From Tetrapyrgos nigripes (Eukaryota; Basidiomycota; Agaricomycetes; Agaricales; Campanellaceae), in the NCBI GenBank assembly GCA_013368315.1, contig JAACJM010000002.1, positions 558,001 through 622,000 of the forward strand: a DNA stretch of 64,000 nt, written 5' to 3'. This document shows positions 34,381-44,765 of this stretch, piece by piece. Each line of letters opens with the position of its first letter. Position 1 is the stretch's first letter. Below the pieces are notes generated by a model that made no database searches, was not told the origin of the DNA, and saw only the letters and a program-made list of their open reading frames with translations. Both the position numbers and the translations under genes were made by a program.

Positions 34381-35453
34381 TGTCAATGGATGTGGATGGT
34401 CGTCGATATATAAGTAGATTCAGAACCAAATATTACTAATAGGATTAAAGGAGAGGATTGTGAGAAATAAGTTAGGACTTGAAAGACGAGACTCGGATTC
34501 CGGAACACCTGGTTCAGAAGCGGAACTTGTGATTTGGGAGTCCCTCGTTGACTTATTGAGCCTGTATATACCTTTGCGTTGTGGCTCAAACACGATGCTT
34601 ATATATAGATCTGCATGTATAGCACTGAAGGACCTGATCTACATCTCGAGCGTCGCGCTTTCAAATTACTCAAAAGCCCCACGTACCCGTAGCATGTATC
34701 ACCGGATGCCAAAGGAATTGTCGGTCATCGTCATGTTGTGCCACATGTAGTAGTTAGTCGTCATGGAGAGACGACGTCAAGAGCAGCTGGTAATAACCTC
34801 TCTCAGCGGATCACCATATCGACAAAGTAATTCGAGGTATGCAGGTGAATGAAGGATCCACAAGCAACCAGACTCTCAAAAGCCGGAGATGAGTATCAGT
34901 GCATCTTTTTGAAGGTGACAGACGCACATGCTTGAGCAGCCAAGTTGTACTAGCACTTCACAAGTCTTAATGACACCGGCGCCTTTCCTCGTCATATCTT
35001 TTGGAAGCCACGGTAGTCAAGATATACAGAGGTGAGCGGTGGTCGGAGTGGGATCCCAGTGGTCATGCTGCTCGTGAGTTATATCAGTAGAGCTGCGGAG
35101 ATAGGTTAGTAGTAGTTCCAATTTTGTAGAGCTGTGTCCAAAAGGCGTAGATCATTAGATGGATTAGCGCTAGCCTGGAAACAAACCGCTCCGCAGCTGA
35201 GCGCCGAGCTCTTGAGCGTTTTCACTGATCAGCACAGAGACACAGGCATACTATATTTTTGGGCCAGTTTGCGGAACATACTAGAGCACACGATAATATC
35301 TGACGAGTATACTTATATGATGCGAGACTTTACGACCTCTGCCACTCAACGTATCGCTCATACCAAGTGAAAGTGTACAATGACATCTTTGAGAGAACGA
35401 AAGAACGATCCATAAGTTGAGTTGCAAAATTTTCACGGAATCTAGAACTGGGA
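34381..35453. other. intergenic, no gene seen
   Basis: No frame here has splice support or motifs. The open stretch at 35134-35370 starts at GTG, not ATG, and shows nothing recognisable. Confidence 0.4.
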
Positions 35454-35506
35454 CTAGTGACGTACCATAACGTACTTGTCTTCTGCGGAGAGCTTGGGGG
35501 GTACTA

Positions 35507-35561
35507 CCTCTTGGTGCGTCTCATAATTCGTTAGTAACGAATTATGAGACGCACCAAGAGG
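35507..35561. repeat. perfect 55-bp palindrome in the last MYND exon
   Basis: Arms of 27 bp (35507-35533, 35535-35561) are exact reverse complements around a single G. The left arm starts CCTCTTGGTGCGTC. In RNA it would fold into a near-perfect hairpin. Confidence 0.95.
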
Positions 35562-35786
35562 AGCTCCGAGTCGCTGAAGGAATGAGGAATGAGGATGCGT
35601 CACCAATAAACAAAATAAAAGGCCTAGGCTTAAGACAGAACAGAACAGAGAAGGATTCAAACGCACATGAAGCACGATTTTATTCGCCTTCCTGGCTTCA
35701 AGACCAACTCTATCACTCGTTTTAAAAGCACCTTTTTCTCGAAGATAAGTTTCAAAAGCTTGAGAGTTTTCGTTGACTATCGGAAG

Positions 35787-36265
35787 TGTTGAAATACAAG
35801 AGAGGAGTAGAGGGCGAGTAAGAGCAGAGGAAAGGATGTGTATTTTTATAATGTAGCTACTGGGCTCTTGAGCGAGCTTTTATATGTACATGTAGTACTA
35901 CTAGAATATTCTACAAGTGTCTACAAGATCGTATATGAGTAATACTATGAGTAAGTATGATGAAAGGATCCACAAGGATCCACAGTGTACTTACTAAGGT
36001 AAGTACTTCGGAGTTGTCTAGAGTAAGAGCAGAGGAAAGGATGTGTATTTTTATAATGTAGCTACTGGGCTCTTGAGCGAGCTTTTATATGTACATGTAG
36101 TACTACTAGAATATTCTACAAGTGTCTACAAGATCGTATATGAGTAATACTATGAGTAAGTATGATGAAAGGATCCACAAGGATCCACAGTGTACTTACT
36201 AAGGTAAGTACTTCGGAGTTGTCTATACTAGAGTATACTAGGGTATTCTATTAGTTTCTACAATA
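35787..36265 (-). repeat. copia1 3' LTR with internal 205-bp duplication
   Basis: Minus strand TATTGTAGAAAC...TTTCAACA. The segment starting GAGTAAGAGCAGAGG at about 35816 is repeated in tandem from about 36021. Confidence 0.95.
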
Positions 36266-36272
36266 CTCCCCC

Positions 36273-39200
36273 TCAACTCCGACAGCCTAGAAGCCTGTCT
36301 CGCAGTTCAATAAATTTTTGAAGTGCAAGTGGCTTGGTGAAGATATCCGCTAAGTTATCTTCTGATGCGCAGTGGGAGATCCTTACTTCGTGAGAAGCAA
36401 TGTGATCTCGAACAAAATGGTACCGGATATCGATGTGTTTTGAGCGTGCGTGGAATTGGGAATTCTCGGAGAATTTTATTGCGGATTGGTTGTCGACGTT
36501 GATTGATGTGGCGTTGTCAGGGGCTAGACCAAGTTCTGTTAATAAGGCTCGAAGCCAAATTACTTCCTTGGTGGTGTGAGCGAGAGCCATGAATTCAGCC
36601 TCCATAGTTGATAGAGCTACAGTGGGTTGTTTCTTGGAGTTCCAAGTAACTGCTCCCCCTGAGTATAGTGAGACGTAGCCTGATATAGATTTCCGATCAA
36701 TCAGGTTATTTCCCCAATCGGCGTCTGAGTAAATACTCAGGCCGTCTTCCGAAATTCCGAAGGTGATGCCGAGGCCTGCACTACCTTTGAGATATCGGAA
36801 GACCTTCTTCAAGGCTGTCTCATGCTCTGGACCTGGATTTGAGGAAAACTGGCTGAGATGCTGAACGGCAAAGGAGATATCCGGGCGGCTTCCTAAAGTG
36901 GCGTACATCAATGACCCAAGCATTGATTGATATTTTTGTTTGGCAGCGGCATCAAAAGCGCGAGGATCATTGGGATCGAGCTTAGAAAGCTTGACGTTGG
37001 GATCCATGGGAATTTTGGATGTATGACAGTTTGAAAGTCCTGCCCGTTCAAGGATTTTATGGATATATTGAGTCTGGGTGAGAGTGATTGTCCCAGCCTC
37101 AACATTTTGATGTATCTCCATGCCGAGAATATGATTTAATTTTCCCAAATCCTTGCAATCAAAGGACTGCTTTAACTCCCCCTTGGCCTGGATCATGGAC
37201 TCTGAGTCTGGTGCAAAGATTGACATGTCATCGACATGCACGGCTATGATGATAGGACCGTTTTCGGATTGTCGGATATAAACACACTGATCCGAAATTA
37301 ATCGTGTGTATCCGAGTGCCACAAATTGAGAGTTGAGTTGTTGATTCCAGACGCGTCCGGACTGTTTGAGTCCGTATAGGGTCAGATTCATTTTGCACAC
37401 ACGAGTGGAGCCATCCTCGTACATTGGTGGCTGTTGCATGTAGATATTCTCAGATAATTTCCCATTTAGATAAGCTCCCACGACATCCATGCCGTGTATC
37501 TCGAGTTTGAGCATGGCGGCAATGGCAAGAAGAACTCGGAAAGTTTCGAGGCGAATTACAGGAGCATAGACTTCATCAAAGTCGAGCCCAGGGATCTGAG
37601 AATAGCCTTTTGCGACAAGCCGGGCTTTGTAACGCGCCACATTCCCATCTGCGTCACGTTTAAGTTTGTAAACCCAACGACAGCCAATAATATTTCGGTC
37701 GCTTGGTAGGTTTTCCAGCGTCCAAGTACCCAGACCAGTGATCATCGCAATTTCCTCATCCATAGCTTCTTTCCATTTCATCCAATCTGGCCTGCGCATG
37801 GCTTCTTGGAGAGTTTGTGGCTCATCTGGGAGTTCATCCGAGAAACAGGCAATACTTGCGACAGAATTACTGTCGGGGGATGTGGGAACCATGGGTTGCC
37901 ATCCACTCGGCTTGCTACGGGCTTGCGGATTATTTAGAATCCGGAAGTCGGTAGGATTTTCTTTTTGATTTTGGCTGATGCGAGCAGATTTATCGCGTGG
38001 TGGCAACAGCTTCCATTTTGGGATTTTAGACGGTGTGGAAATCTCGGCAGCATTCTCCGGAGCTTGCTCGACATTGTCTTTCTCCCCCTCGAGCTGCGTA
38101 GGAGCAGGCGTAGAAGTTAGATGAGGTACAGTGTAATCATCACTGTCTGGATCGGAGGTCTTCTCAACGAAGGTGACATTTCGGGAAGTCTGGATTTTGT
38201 GTGCCACAGGATTATAAAACCTGTAACCGCGTGATTCATCAGAAAGGCCCGTAAAAATATACGGTCGTGCCTTTGGATCCAGTTTGGAGTTCTTCCCATC
38301 TTGCTGAAGGACATAGATTTCGCTCCCAAATTCTTTGAGCTGCGAAACATCGGGTTTGTTGCCGGAAAATAATTCCTCTGGAGTCTTCATGACGTGATCG
38401 AGAGCACGCGTGGGGGATCTATTCTTTAAATAGCAAGCGTATGTTAGGGCTTCGGGCCATAAAAACTTTGGTAGGTTGTGTGTAAGTAACATGGCCCGTG
38501 CGTGTTCGACCAACGTGCGATTTAGACGTTCTGCGACCCCATTTTGAGAAGGCGAATAGCCTGCTGTGAGTTCCAGCTGTATGCCATTCTCTTTTAGGTA
38601 TGTACAGACTTTCTCGTTAAGGTATTCCCGTCCTTTGTCAAATCTCATAGTTTTGAGATCATGACCCGTGTGATTTTTGATAAATGCCCGGTACTGCTTG
38701 ATACATTCCAAAATTGTGGCACCCTCTTTATTTTTGGTAGTAAATACCATAGAGCGGCGCATGAATCCGTCGGTGAATGTAATTGCATATTTTTCGCCGT
38801 GGATTCCAGTAGTTTGTGCCGGTCCCCATACATCCGAAAACGTCATTTGTCCGGGTTTAGTGAAGTGGCGCTTTGCTTCTTTAGGGAACGGCGTCTCGTG
38901 GCTTTTTGATTGAACACATGGAATGCATTGGAATTTTGTGGGGCTATTGGGTTTGACGTGAAAGCCTGCAACCATACCCTTGTCCTTCAGAAGTTTTAAT
39001 GATCCAATGTTGAGATGGCCATAAAAGCGATGCCATTCCTCCCAAGTTTTAGCATCAATCTCGGCAATTGCAGGGTGTGCACGCGTAGGTTCAGCCACAC
39101 TGGCATCAATTGGGAACAGACCCGCAGTTTTGACTGCATGACCAATGATAGTGCCATGGGAATTTACCAGATTAAGTTGGTTTTTGCCTTGGAAAACGGG

Positions 39201-40337
39201 TGTGATTCCAGCGGATAAAATTTTGCCTACTGAAATTAGATTGTATGGTGCTGTAGGGCAATGGATGGCATTGCTTAATGCAATGCGGGTGGTTTCCTTC
39301 CCTTCTGTCAGAGTCAAATTGACTGTTCCAGTTCCTAATCCTGACGAGATGCCAAGACCAATGAGCTGATGACCCGGGGTTTCAACATAATCGACAAAAT
39401 ACTCTTTATTGCGGACTACGTGACGTGTACAGCCTGTATCTAAAAGCCAGGCATCAGAGCTCAGACCGGATGTGTGGGAGACTGTGGGGATGGCTGCATC
39501 TACTGCAGCAAATACATATGTAGGGCCTTCTTTGTCACTATCAGAATCGGGTGCCTCAGCCACATGGGCATGTGACGATCTGTTATTGCGAGATTGATTA
39601 CTAGTCTGGGAGTTGCCGCTCTTATTTCGGCATTTTGGACATCGGCATTCTGCTGCTATGTGTCCGAGACGGCCACAGCAGTAGCAGGTGATTCGGGGAT
39701 TGAATTTGGATTTTCCTGACGGCTTCGAAGAACTCGTAAGGACAGCATCAGAGTTAGCGGAGCGCTCATTTCGACGCGATGCTTCCTGGAGAATACGCTG
39801 TATGACTTTATTTGAGTCTTCGAGGTCGGTACTTCCAAAAGTGGAGATGAACGAGTCCCACGAGTCTGGGAGTGATGTCAGCAGAAGCATCGAGAAGTCG
39901 GCCTTCTCTATCTTCTGTCCAAGTGTGTTCATTTGGGATTGATATGAGCGCATTAATTTAATGTGCGTCTCAATATCTCCCCCTTCCTCGCATCGCACAG
40001 TGAACATTTTGCGGCGTAGGAGCACAATAGCAATTGGCCCCTTTGCTTCATACATGTCGTTGAGTGCGTCCCAAGCTTCCTTCGACGTCTTAGAATCTTC
40101 CACGTAAATTAGACATGAGTCATCTACGCGGAGACGAATTGTTGATAAGGCCTTTCGGTCCTTCTTTTTCCAGTCCTCCTTGGCGGACTGGTCTGCCGGT
40201 TCTGCGCGGGAACCATCGACGTATTCAAGTAGATCTAAATCCGTAAGGATATCGATCATTTTGACTTTCCACGTTCGATAGTTATCCCCACCCTTCAAGG
40301 GCTCAATTTTGTAGGTCGAGTTGGAGGATTCCGACAT
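36273..40337 (-). CDS. copia1 Gag-Pol polyprotein
   Basis: One 1354-codon frame starts at ATG (MSESSNSTYKIEPLKG). Gag (UBN2-type, DNYRTWKVKM) is followed by the zinc knuckle CYCCGRLGHIAAEC, protease WLLDTGCTRHVV, and a GAG-pre-integrase zinc region (HRFYGHLNIGSLK). Integrase shows catalytic D (FSDVWG), D (RFDKGREY) and E (NGVAERLN). RT has GCRWVYKLKRD, FDEVYAPVIR and the HVDDM catalytic box; RNase H has SDADWG, STMEAEFMAL and RSKHIDIRYHFVRD. Every catalytic residue is in place. The stop codon lies within the polypurine tract (TGAGGGGGAG), which packs the 3' end tightly against the LTR. Confidence 0.97.
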   Translation of the reverse strand: MSESSNSTYKIEPLKGGDNYRTWKVKMIDILTDLDLLEYVDGSRAEPADQSAKEDWKKKDRKALSTIRLRVDDSCLIYVEDSKTSKEAWDALNDMYEAKGPIAIVLLRRKMFTVRCEEGGDIETHIKLMRSYQSQMNTLGQKIEKADFSMLLLTSLPDSWDSFISTFGSTDLEDSNKVIQRILQEASRRNERSANSDAVLTSSSKPSGKSKFNPRITCYCCGRLGHIAAECRCPKCRNKSGNSQTSNQSRNNRSSHAHVAEAPDSDSDKEGPTYVFAAVDAAIPTVSHTSGLSSDAWLLDTGCTRHVVRNKEYFVDYVETPGHQLIGLGISSGLGTGTVNLTLTEGKETTRIALSNAIHCPTAPYNLISVGKILSAGITPVFQGKNQLNLVNSHGTIIGHAVKTAGLFPIDASVAEPTRAHPAIAEIDAKTWEEWHRFYGHLNIGSLKLLKDKGMVAGFHVKPNSPTKFQCIPCVQSKSHETPFPKEAKRHFTKPGQMTFSDVWGPAQTTGIHGEKYAITFTDGFMRRSMVFTTKNKEGATILECIKQYRAFIKNHTGHDLKTMRFDKGREYLNEKVCTYLKENGIQLELTAGYSPSQNGVAERLNRTLVEHARAMLLTHNLPKFLWPEALTYACYLKNRSPTRALDHVMKTPEELFSGNKPDVSQLKEFGSEIYVLQQDGKNSKLDPKARPYIFTGLSDESRGYRFYNPVAHKIQTSRNVTFVEKTSDPDSDDYTVPHLTSTPAPTQLEGEKDNVEQAPENAAEISTPSKIPKWKLLPPRDKSARISQNQKENPTDFRILNNPQARSKPSGWQPMVPTSPDSNSVASIACFSDELPDEPQTLQEAMRRPDWMKWKEAMDEEIAMITGLGTWTLENLPSDRNIIGCRWVYKLKRDADGNVARYKARLVAKGYSQIPGLDFDEVYAPVIRLETFRVLLAIAAMLKLEIHGMDVVGAYLNGKLSENIYMQQPPMYEDGSTRVCKMNLTLYGLKQSGRVWNQQLNSQFVALGYTRLISDQCVYIRQSENGPIIIAVHVDDMSIFAPDSESMIQAKGELKQSFDCKDLGKLNHILGMEIHQNVEAGTITLTQTQYIHKILERAGLSNCHTSKIPMDPNVKLSKLDPNDPRAFDAAAKQKYQSMLGSLMYATLGSRPDISFAVQHLSQFSSNPGPEHETALKKVFRYLKGSAGLGITFGISEDGLSIYSDADWGNNLIDRKSISGYVSLYSGGAVTWNSKKQPTVALSTMEAEFMALAHTTKEVIWLRALLTELGLAPDNATSINVDNQSAIKFSENSQFHARSKHIDIRYHFVRDHIASHEVRISHCASEDNLADIFTKPLALQKFIELRDRLLGCRS

Positions 40338-40530
40338 AGCGAGGTGGTAGAGTGGATTCTAGACGTAATACGGGGTTGCAACTAATGCGGCGTAGCAATA
40401 ATACTACGAAAAACGGCTGTGGCACGGAAGCGGACGAATGCGGTAAAACCGAATGGGGGTGAGTGGTTAAGAGTGTGTGCGCGATGGACTGTAACGAAGA
40501 GCAATGATACGGCAATTATTTAATTAGGGC

Positions 40531-40544
40531 CGGGGCCCATAACC
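40531..40544 (-). other. copia1 primer-binding site (half-tRNA iMet type)
   Basis: GGTTATGGGCCCCG follows the 5' LTR directly. Its complement GGGCCCATAACC equals the anticodon-arm sequence of eukaryotic initiator tRNA-Met, the region used as a half-tRNA primer by Drosophila copia. Confidence 0.8.
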
Positions 40545-40818
40545 TGTTGAAATACAAGAGAGGAGTAGAGGGCGAGTAAGAGCAGAGGAAAGGATGTGTA
40601 TTTTTATAATGTAGCTACTGGGCTCTTGAGCGAGCTTTTATATGTACATGTAGTACTACTAGAATATTCTACAAGTGTCTACAAGATCGTATATGAGTAA
40701 TACTATGAGTAAGTATGATGAAAGGATCCACAAGGATCCACAGTGTACTTACTAAGGTAAGTACTTCGGAGTTGTCTATACTAGAGTATACTAGGGTATT
40801 CTATTAGTTTCTACAATA
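40545..40818 (-). repeat. copia1 5' LTR
   Basis: 274 bp, single-copy form of the 35787-36265 LTR. Confidence 0.95.
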
Positions 40819-42794
40819 GGAAGGTTATCTACGATGCCAGACATCGCAGCGTGATCTGTAAGTCCAGGAAAACAGGTTTCCTGTCGAAATCGATAAATAA
40901 ACAAATAAACAAATCGCTCAGTCAACGATTGAATGAGGCTAGGAGGTGGACTCGGAGAAGGACCTGAGCAAAGGCACCACTATGATACTACTCACCGGAT
41001 AATATTCAGCAAACCTCCTCATCATCTCATTTGTCGCCTCAGGAGCATCAGTCAACGACGCCCAAAGCATAGTGAAGAATCCTATCAATGCTGCATACTC
41101 ATTCTCTTGTTTGGATTTGAGTAAAGGACCCCACGATTCCAGTACAGGTTTGATGCCTAGGCCTACGAGGCCGGGGCCAGTGCATTTGTTAGTATTTCTG
41201 TCTTTGGCGTCGGCGTCGACGAGGCTGGATACGTCGATGCGGTCGAATGAGATTGAACGGGGGATTCCTGGAATAGAGCCTTTCTTGACGCGAGCAGCGA
41301 AATCAATAGCATCGGGACATCTCGTTAAAGAGATGTTGATTTTGAAGGTACGAAGCCGGTGAGCAAAGGTATGAAGTTGGTCTTTGAGATAGTCCGAATA
41401 TGTCTTCTCGTGTAGTTCTGTGAGCTTTACCAGCTTCGAACACGGGGCGAAGACTGATCCGAAGTAACGTTTATTGAGTTCGACGGTGTCAATGATACAG
41501 ATACATCACAAACGAAAGAGTTAAGAAGTACTCACTCCCAACCTCGATACGGTATCGCTGTATCAAACAACACCAGGAGATGACTTTCAGGATCAAACAA
41601 CCATGGGTTCGGAATGTTCAGATGAGCACTACAGGTTCCAAAAGGGTAAACAATCCCCTCTTGACGCCATTTTTCAAAAGCCACCCTATGGGAAGGGTCT
41701 AATCCATAATAGTACCTATGTCTGTAATCGAGACGCTGAGGCGCCATCATCAAATCATGGAATGCTTGACTAGCAGTGGCTGGTGATAATCGACTGATAC
41801 CATTTAAAGCACGAACGGCAAGCATGGTAGAAAGAGTTTCGTTGTCTAGAAGAACGCGCAGGGAGGAGTGGGGTCCGAAAGATAATGTGCGCTGTGTGCC
41901 GGGTTTGGTGGAAGCGCTGATATCGAGCTGTTGGAATAGCTTGAGCTGTTTGTGGATATAAGTTTCACTGGAGAGGAATATAGAATACCACACATGGAGA
42001 GCGTATTCCGTTGCATCGTCCTGTTCAAGAATCATCACGGTCAAAAACTGATCCGATCGCGAGACAGCACAAAAACAAAGAGGGAAAAGAAAAGTGCATA
42101 CCAAGTCTTCGGCTACAAGACCAAGGAGAGCGAGAATGACAAGATTGCGGGACACAATCAGGGGATCACGGTCATTGAGAAGTATGTTTAAACTTCCTTG
42201 GTAATCGTCTGGCAACTCGTTGACCGTCTTCACCACATTCCGAAGATCTCCAGAGGCTGCCAGTGTGTTTCTGGTGAGTCGAGGAATTGAGACCGAAGTT
42301 TAGACTCACCAACAAACGCCAAAGAAAAATCTCGTGTTATAACACCCTCTCGCTTTTCGTTACTTTCAAGGTTCAAGACGTCCAAAGCTGGCATGGTCCC
42401 CCATGGCCACCTACAAACAAATTTTACGTTAATGCTATTGGGAATAGGATGGGCGGAAAGTAATCATGATAATGACTCACAGATGACGGCCGGTGAATCC
42501 AAAATTGCCCCCACCATCCCATCCTCGGTAAGAACTGTTGTCTGTCATATACGCCGGTACAACTCCGTCTTTTGCCCATTGCGGTCGCCAGTCCTTCGAC
42601 ATCAAGGGATTCTTGCAGTCTGTTTTTGATTGGAATATGAGAGACTCATCTGGCAATAGCAATTAATTGCAATGCGCACCTAGTTTATGAATCTTCCAAT
42701 GCTCCTTCTGACACTGTTCCGAGCAGTAGCTGACAAGACGGCATCCACTGCAGGTTTTCATGGCGGTTTTTCCACATTGCCGGCCTTTCTGCAT

Positions 42795-43129
42795 GTCATG
42801 GTTCCCGCATTCCAGGTGATCAAGACGAGTTTTACATCAGTAAAACGGCAAATCGACTTTTCCCCACTTTTCGGAGCTTTCGGTAACTTTTTCCCATCAA
42901 GACTTTTGATCGACTTTTTTGATGGAAGCTTTTTCCGACTTCTACTTTCTTCCGGAAGCATTTTCCCGCCTTTTGCTTTTTTCCGAATGGCACCTACTTT
43001 TCAACAACTTTTGCCAGCTTTTCCCGAGCTTTTCTGGAGGATCTCACTTTCTACACCAAATGGGTAAAATAGACTCGAGTCAAGTACGTGTATGTATTAA
43101 TTCTCCCGTCTGGTATTGTACTGTCTGGG
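42795..43129. other. purine/pyrimidine-biased MYND 5' flank
   Basis: Between 42840 and 43040 the plus strand repeats variants of CTTTTCC, ACTTTT and GCTTTT every 10-20 bases. No ORF with motifs. It lies upstream of the MYND gene up to the copia2 target site. Confidence 0.4.
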
Positions 43130-43134
43130 GAAAC

Positions 43135-43502
43135 TGTTGAATTGGCGCATTCAGTTGCAGCCATCAACGTCATCTATGTAGAACAATAGTAGTAGTTATA
43201 AATAGAACAATAAGATTATATAGACAATAAATGTAGTACGACAATAGTGTACAAAACCAGCATTGTGCTATCAAGTACAATAGAATCTTATTGTTACTCT
43301 AGTATTAGTTTACATGTATTTGTACCTCCTCAAAGGTATATAAGGACTCGTAGATAGTCCTCCAAATAACAAGTTTTATACTTAACTCTCATCGCTCAAT
43401 AAGCCTCTTACAAGCCTTACAAGCTATTCTCTATCCACAGGTAAGTTGCATAGTTGCCACTGCGTTTAGTAGTGTACAGGATCGTACCATGCCTGCTTAA
43501 CA
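43135..43502 (+). repeat. copia2 5' LTR
   Basis: TGTTGAATTGG...GCTTAACA, with TATATAAGG near 43338 as a likely promoter TATA element. Confidence 0.95.
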
Positions 43503-43514
43503 GGTTATGGGCCC
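43503..43514 (+). other. copia2 primer-binding site (half-tRNA iMet type)
   Basis: GGTTATGGGCCC starts immediately after the LTR, identical to the copia1 site although LTRs and proteins differ greatly. Confidence 0.8.
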
Positions 43515-43784
43515 CAAAGGCCCTTGGGAGCGCCTTCAATGGCTGCAAACCATAGACTTCGCATACTACCTGGATGGCGCCTTCATGGCAGCCTGTGGCA
43601 CCCTTTGTGGCAGCCTGCGTCGCCTTTAATGGCTTGACGATACATCCAACAGCGCAGGACTTACGTCCAGCTGCAGTTGTTGACGATCTAGGGGAGTAGT
43701 CACTGTCATGGCGTGTTCATCACTGCCTCTCTTCACTTTCGCATGGCGCATTTATTGCTGCCTTCTTATGCTGCATATGGATAA

Positions 43785-44765
43785 ATGCTGACAGTTGACC
43801 TTCCCCAGAACTTATCAAAGATGTCTTCCAACGTTTTGATGACCACTGTCCCCGTCTTCTCCGGTGTTGATTTCAACATCTGGGCCGACATTCTTCTCTC
43901 CTGGCTCCAGGCCACTGGACTTAGTTCAGTCCTTGGCTCTGATCGCCCTAGCGACACCACCGTGAGTACCGTCTCCCCTCTATCTGCTGAAGATATGGCG
44001 GCTCAAGCTGAGGCTATCACGGCGGCTTTAAAGAAACAGGCCGACTGGGATGAGAAGAACGATAAGGCCATTGGGTCAATCAAGCTTCGTCTTTCTCCTG
44101 CTATTCGTCAGAAGACACTCGGTATGACTAGTGCCAAAGAAATTTGGACTACTCTCAAAAATACCTACAGGAAACCTGGTGTTTCCACAGTCTACACCGA
44201 CTTTAAACGTGCCACTTCCATCACCATTCCTAACGACGCCAATCCTAGTGCTACAATTGAACTTATTTGTATGCACTTCGATAGGGTTAGTGCCGCTGGT
44301 ATCTCTACTGATACTACCGACTCCACAACTCCAAACGTGTCCATTACAAAAATCCCCAATTTTCTCATAGTCATGTTCATCATATCGAAACTCCCTCCCA
44401 GATATGAGTATATCATCAATCAATATACTCAATTATCTATCTCACAAATCGACAATCAAGATCTTGATGAACTGCAAAGCGAGATTGTCAATGTCTGGGA
44501 ATCTCGCCAAGGGGCTTTGAAGGGAAAACCACAGGCCAACCGTCTTTCAGCTGTCAAGCGAAAGGACGGTAATCCTAGTTCCAACAGCAGCAGCAGCAGC
44601 GCCCTAGTGGCAGCAGCAGCGGCGCTAACGGAGATAATAAAGGAAAAGACAAGGGAAAGGGAAAGGGCAAAGCTCATTTCCGTCGTGGAGGTCGAGCTGG
44701 AAAAAATGAACAGGCCAAGAGACAGGGACAGGCACATCTCATTCATGGGGATATGTCTCCCATGA
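43785..44765 (+). pseudogene. copia2 gag
   Basis: ATG frame with VPVFSGVDFNIWADILLSWLQ and QKTLGMTSAKEIWTTLKNTY, typical of UBN2-type copia Gag. At the poly-Ser CAG repeat (about 44581-44620) the original frame seems to be lost. The downstream frame that leads into pol instead reads SGANGDNKGKDKGKGKGKAHF. No C-x2-C-x4-H-x4-C knuckle is visible. The change may be a mutation or a programmed slip at the repeat. Confidence 0.8.

Larger units (their letters stand above)
35787..40818 (-). mobile_element. intact Ty1/copia element (copia1)
   Basis: LTRs at 40545-40818 (5', 274 bp) and 35787-36265 (3', 479 bp) are flanked by a 5-bp target duplication GGAAG (35782-35786, 40819-40823). The size difference comes from a 205-bp tandem duplication inside the 3' LTR; otherwise the two look identical. 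A single uninterrupted ORF, a primer site and a polypurine tract are present, so it may be competent or very recently active. It lies in a coding exon of the MYND gene, in the same transcriptional direction. Confidence 0.97.
35454..42794 (-). pseudogene. MYND zinc-finger / DUF4470-like gene, split by copia1
   Basis: Exons on the minus strand: 42794-42680, 42619-42481, 42410-42310, 42256-42102, 42020-41536, about 41491-40996, 40880-40819 continuing at 35781-35667 after the copia1 insertion, and 35573-35454. The N-terminus is a MYND-type finger ([23 protein letters not shown]). The body has SSYRGWDGGGNFG, ITRDFSLAFVASGDLRN and DRDPLIVSRNLVILALL, as in DUF4470 proteins. The start is the first in-frame Met, just inside the finger; an upstream exon is possible because ECGNH precedes it in frame. 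Copia1 entered after codons IVDNLP and duplicated GGAAG. The acceptor before DTVELNKRYFG lacks an AG. The last exon contains a 55-bp palindrome. Probably non-functional here. Confidence 0.85.

Noticed and set aside
35134..35370. 78-codon plus-strand frame as a small gene
   Set aside because: It starts with GTG, has no splice or motif support and lies in repeat-rich flank.
38117..39369. Plus-strand open frames within copia1
   Set aside because: Shadows of the intact 1354-codon minus-strand polyprotein.
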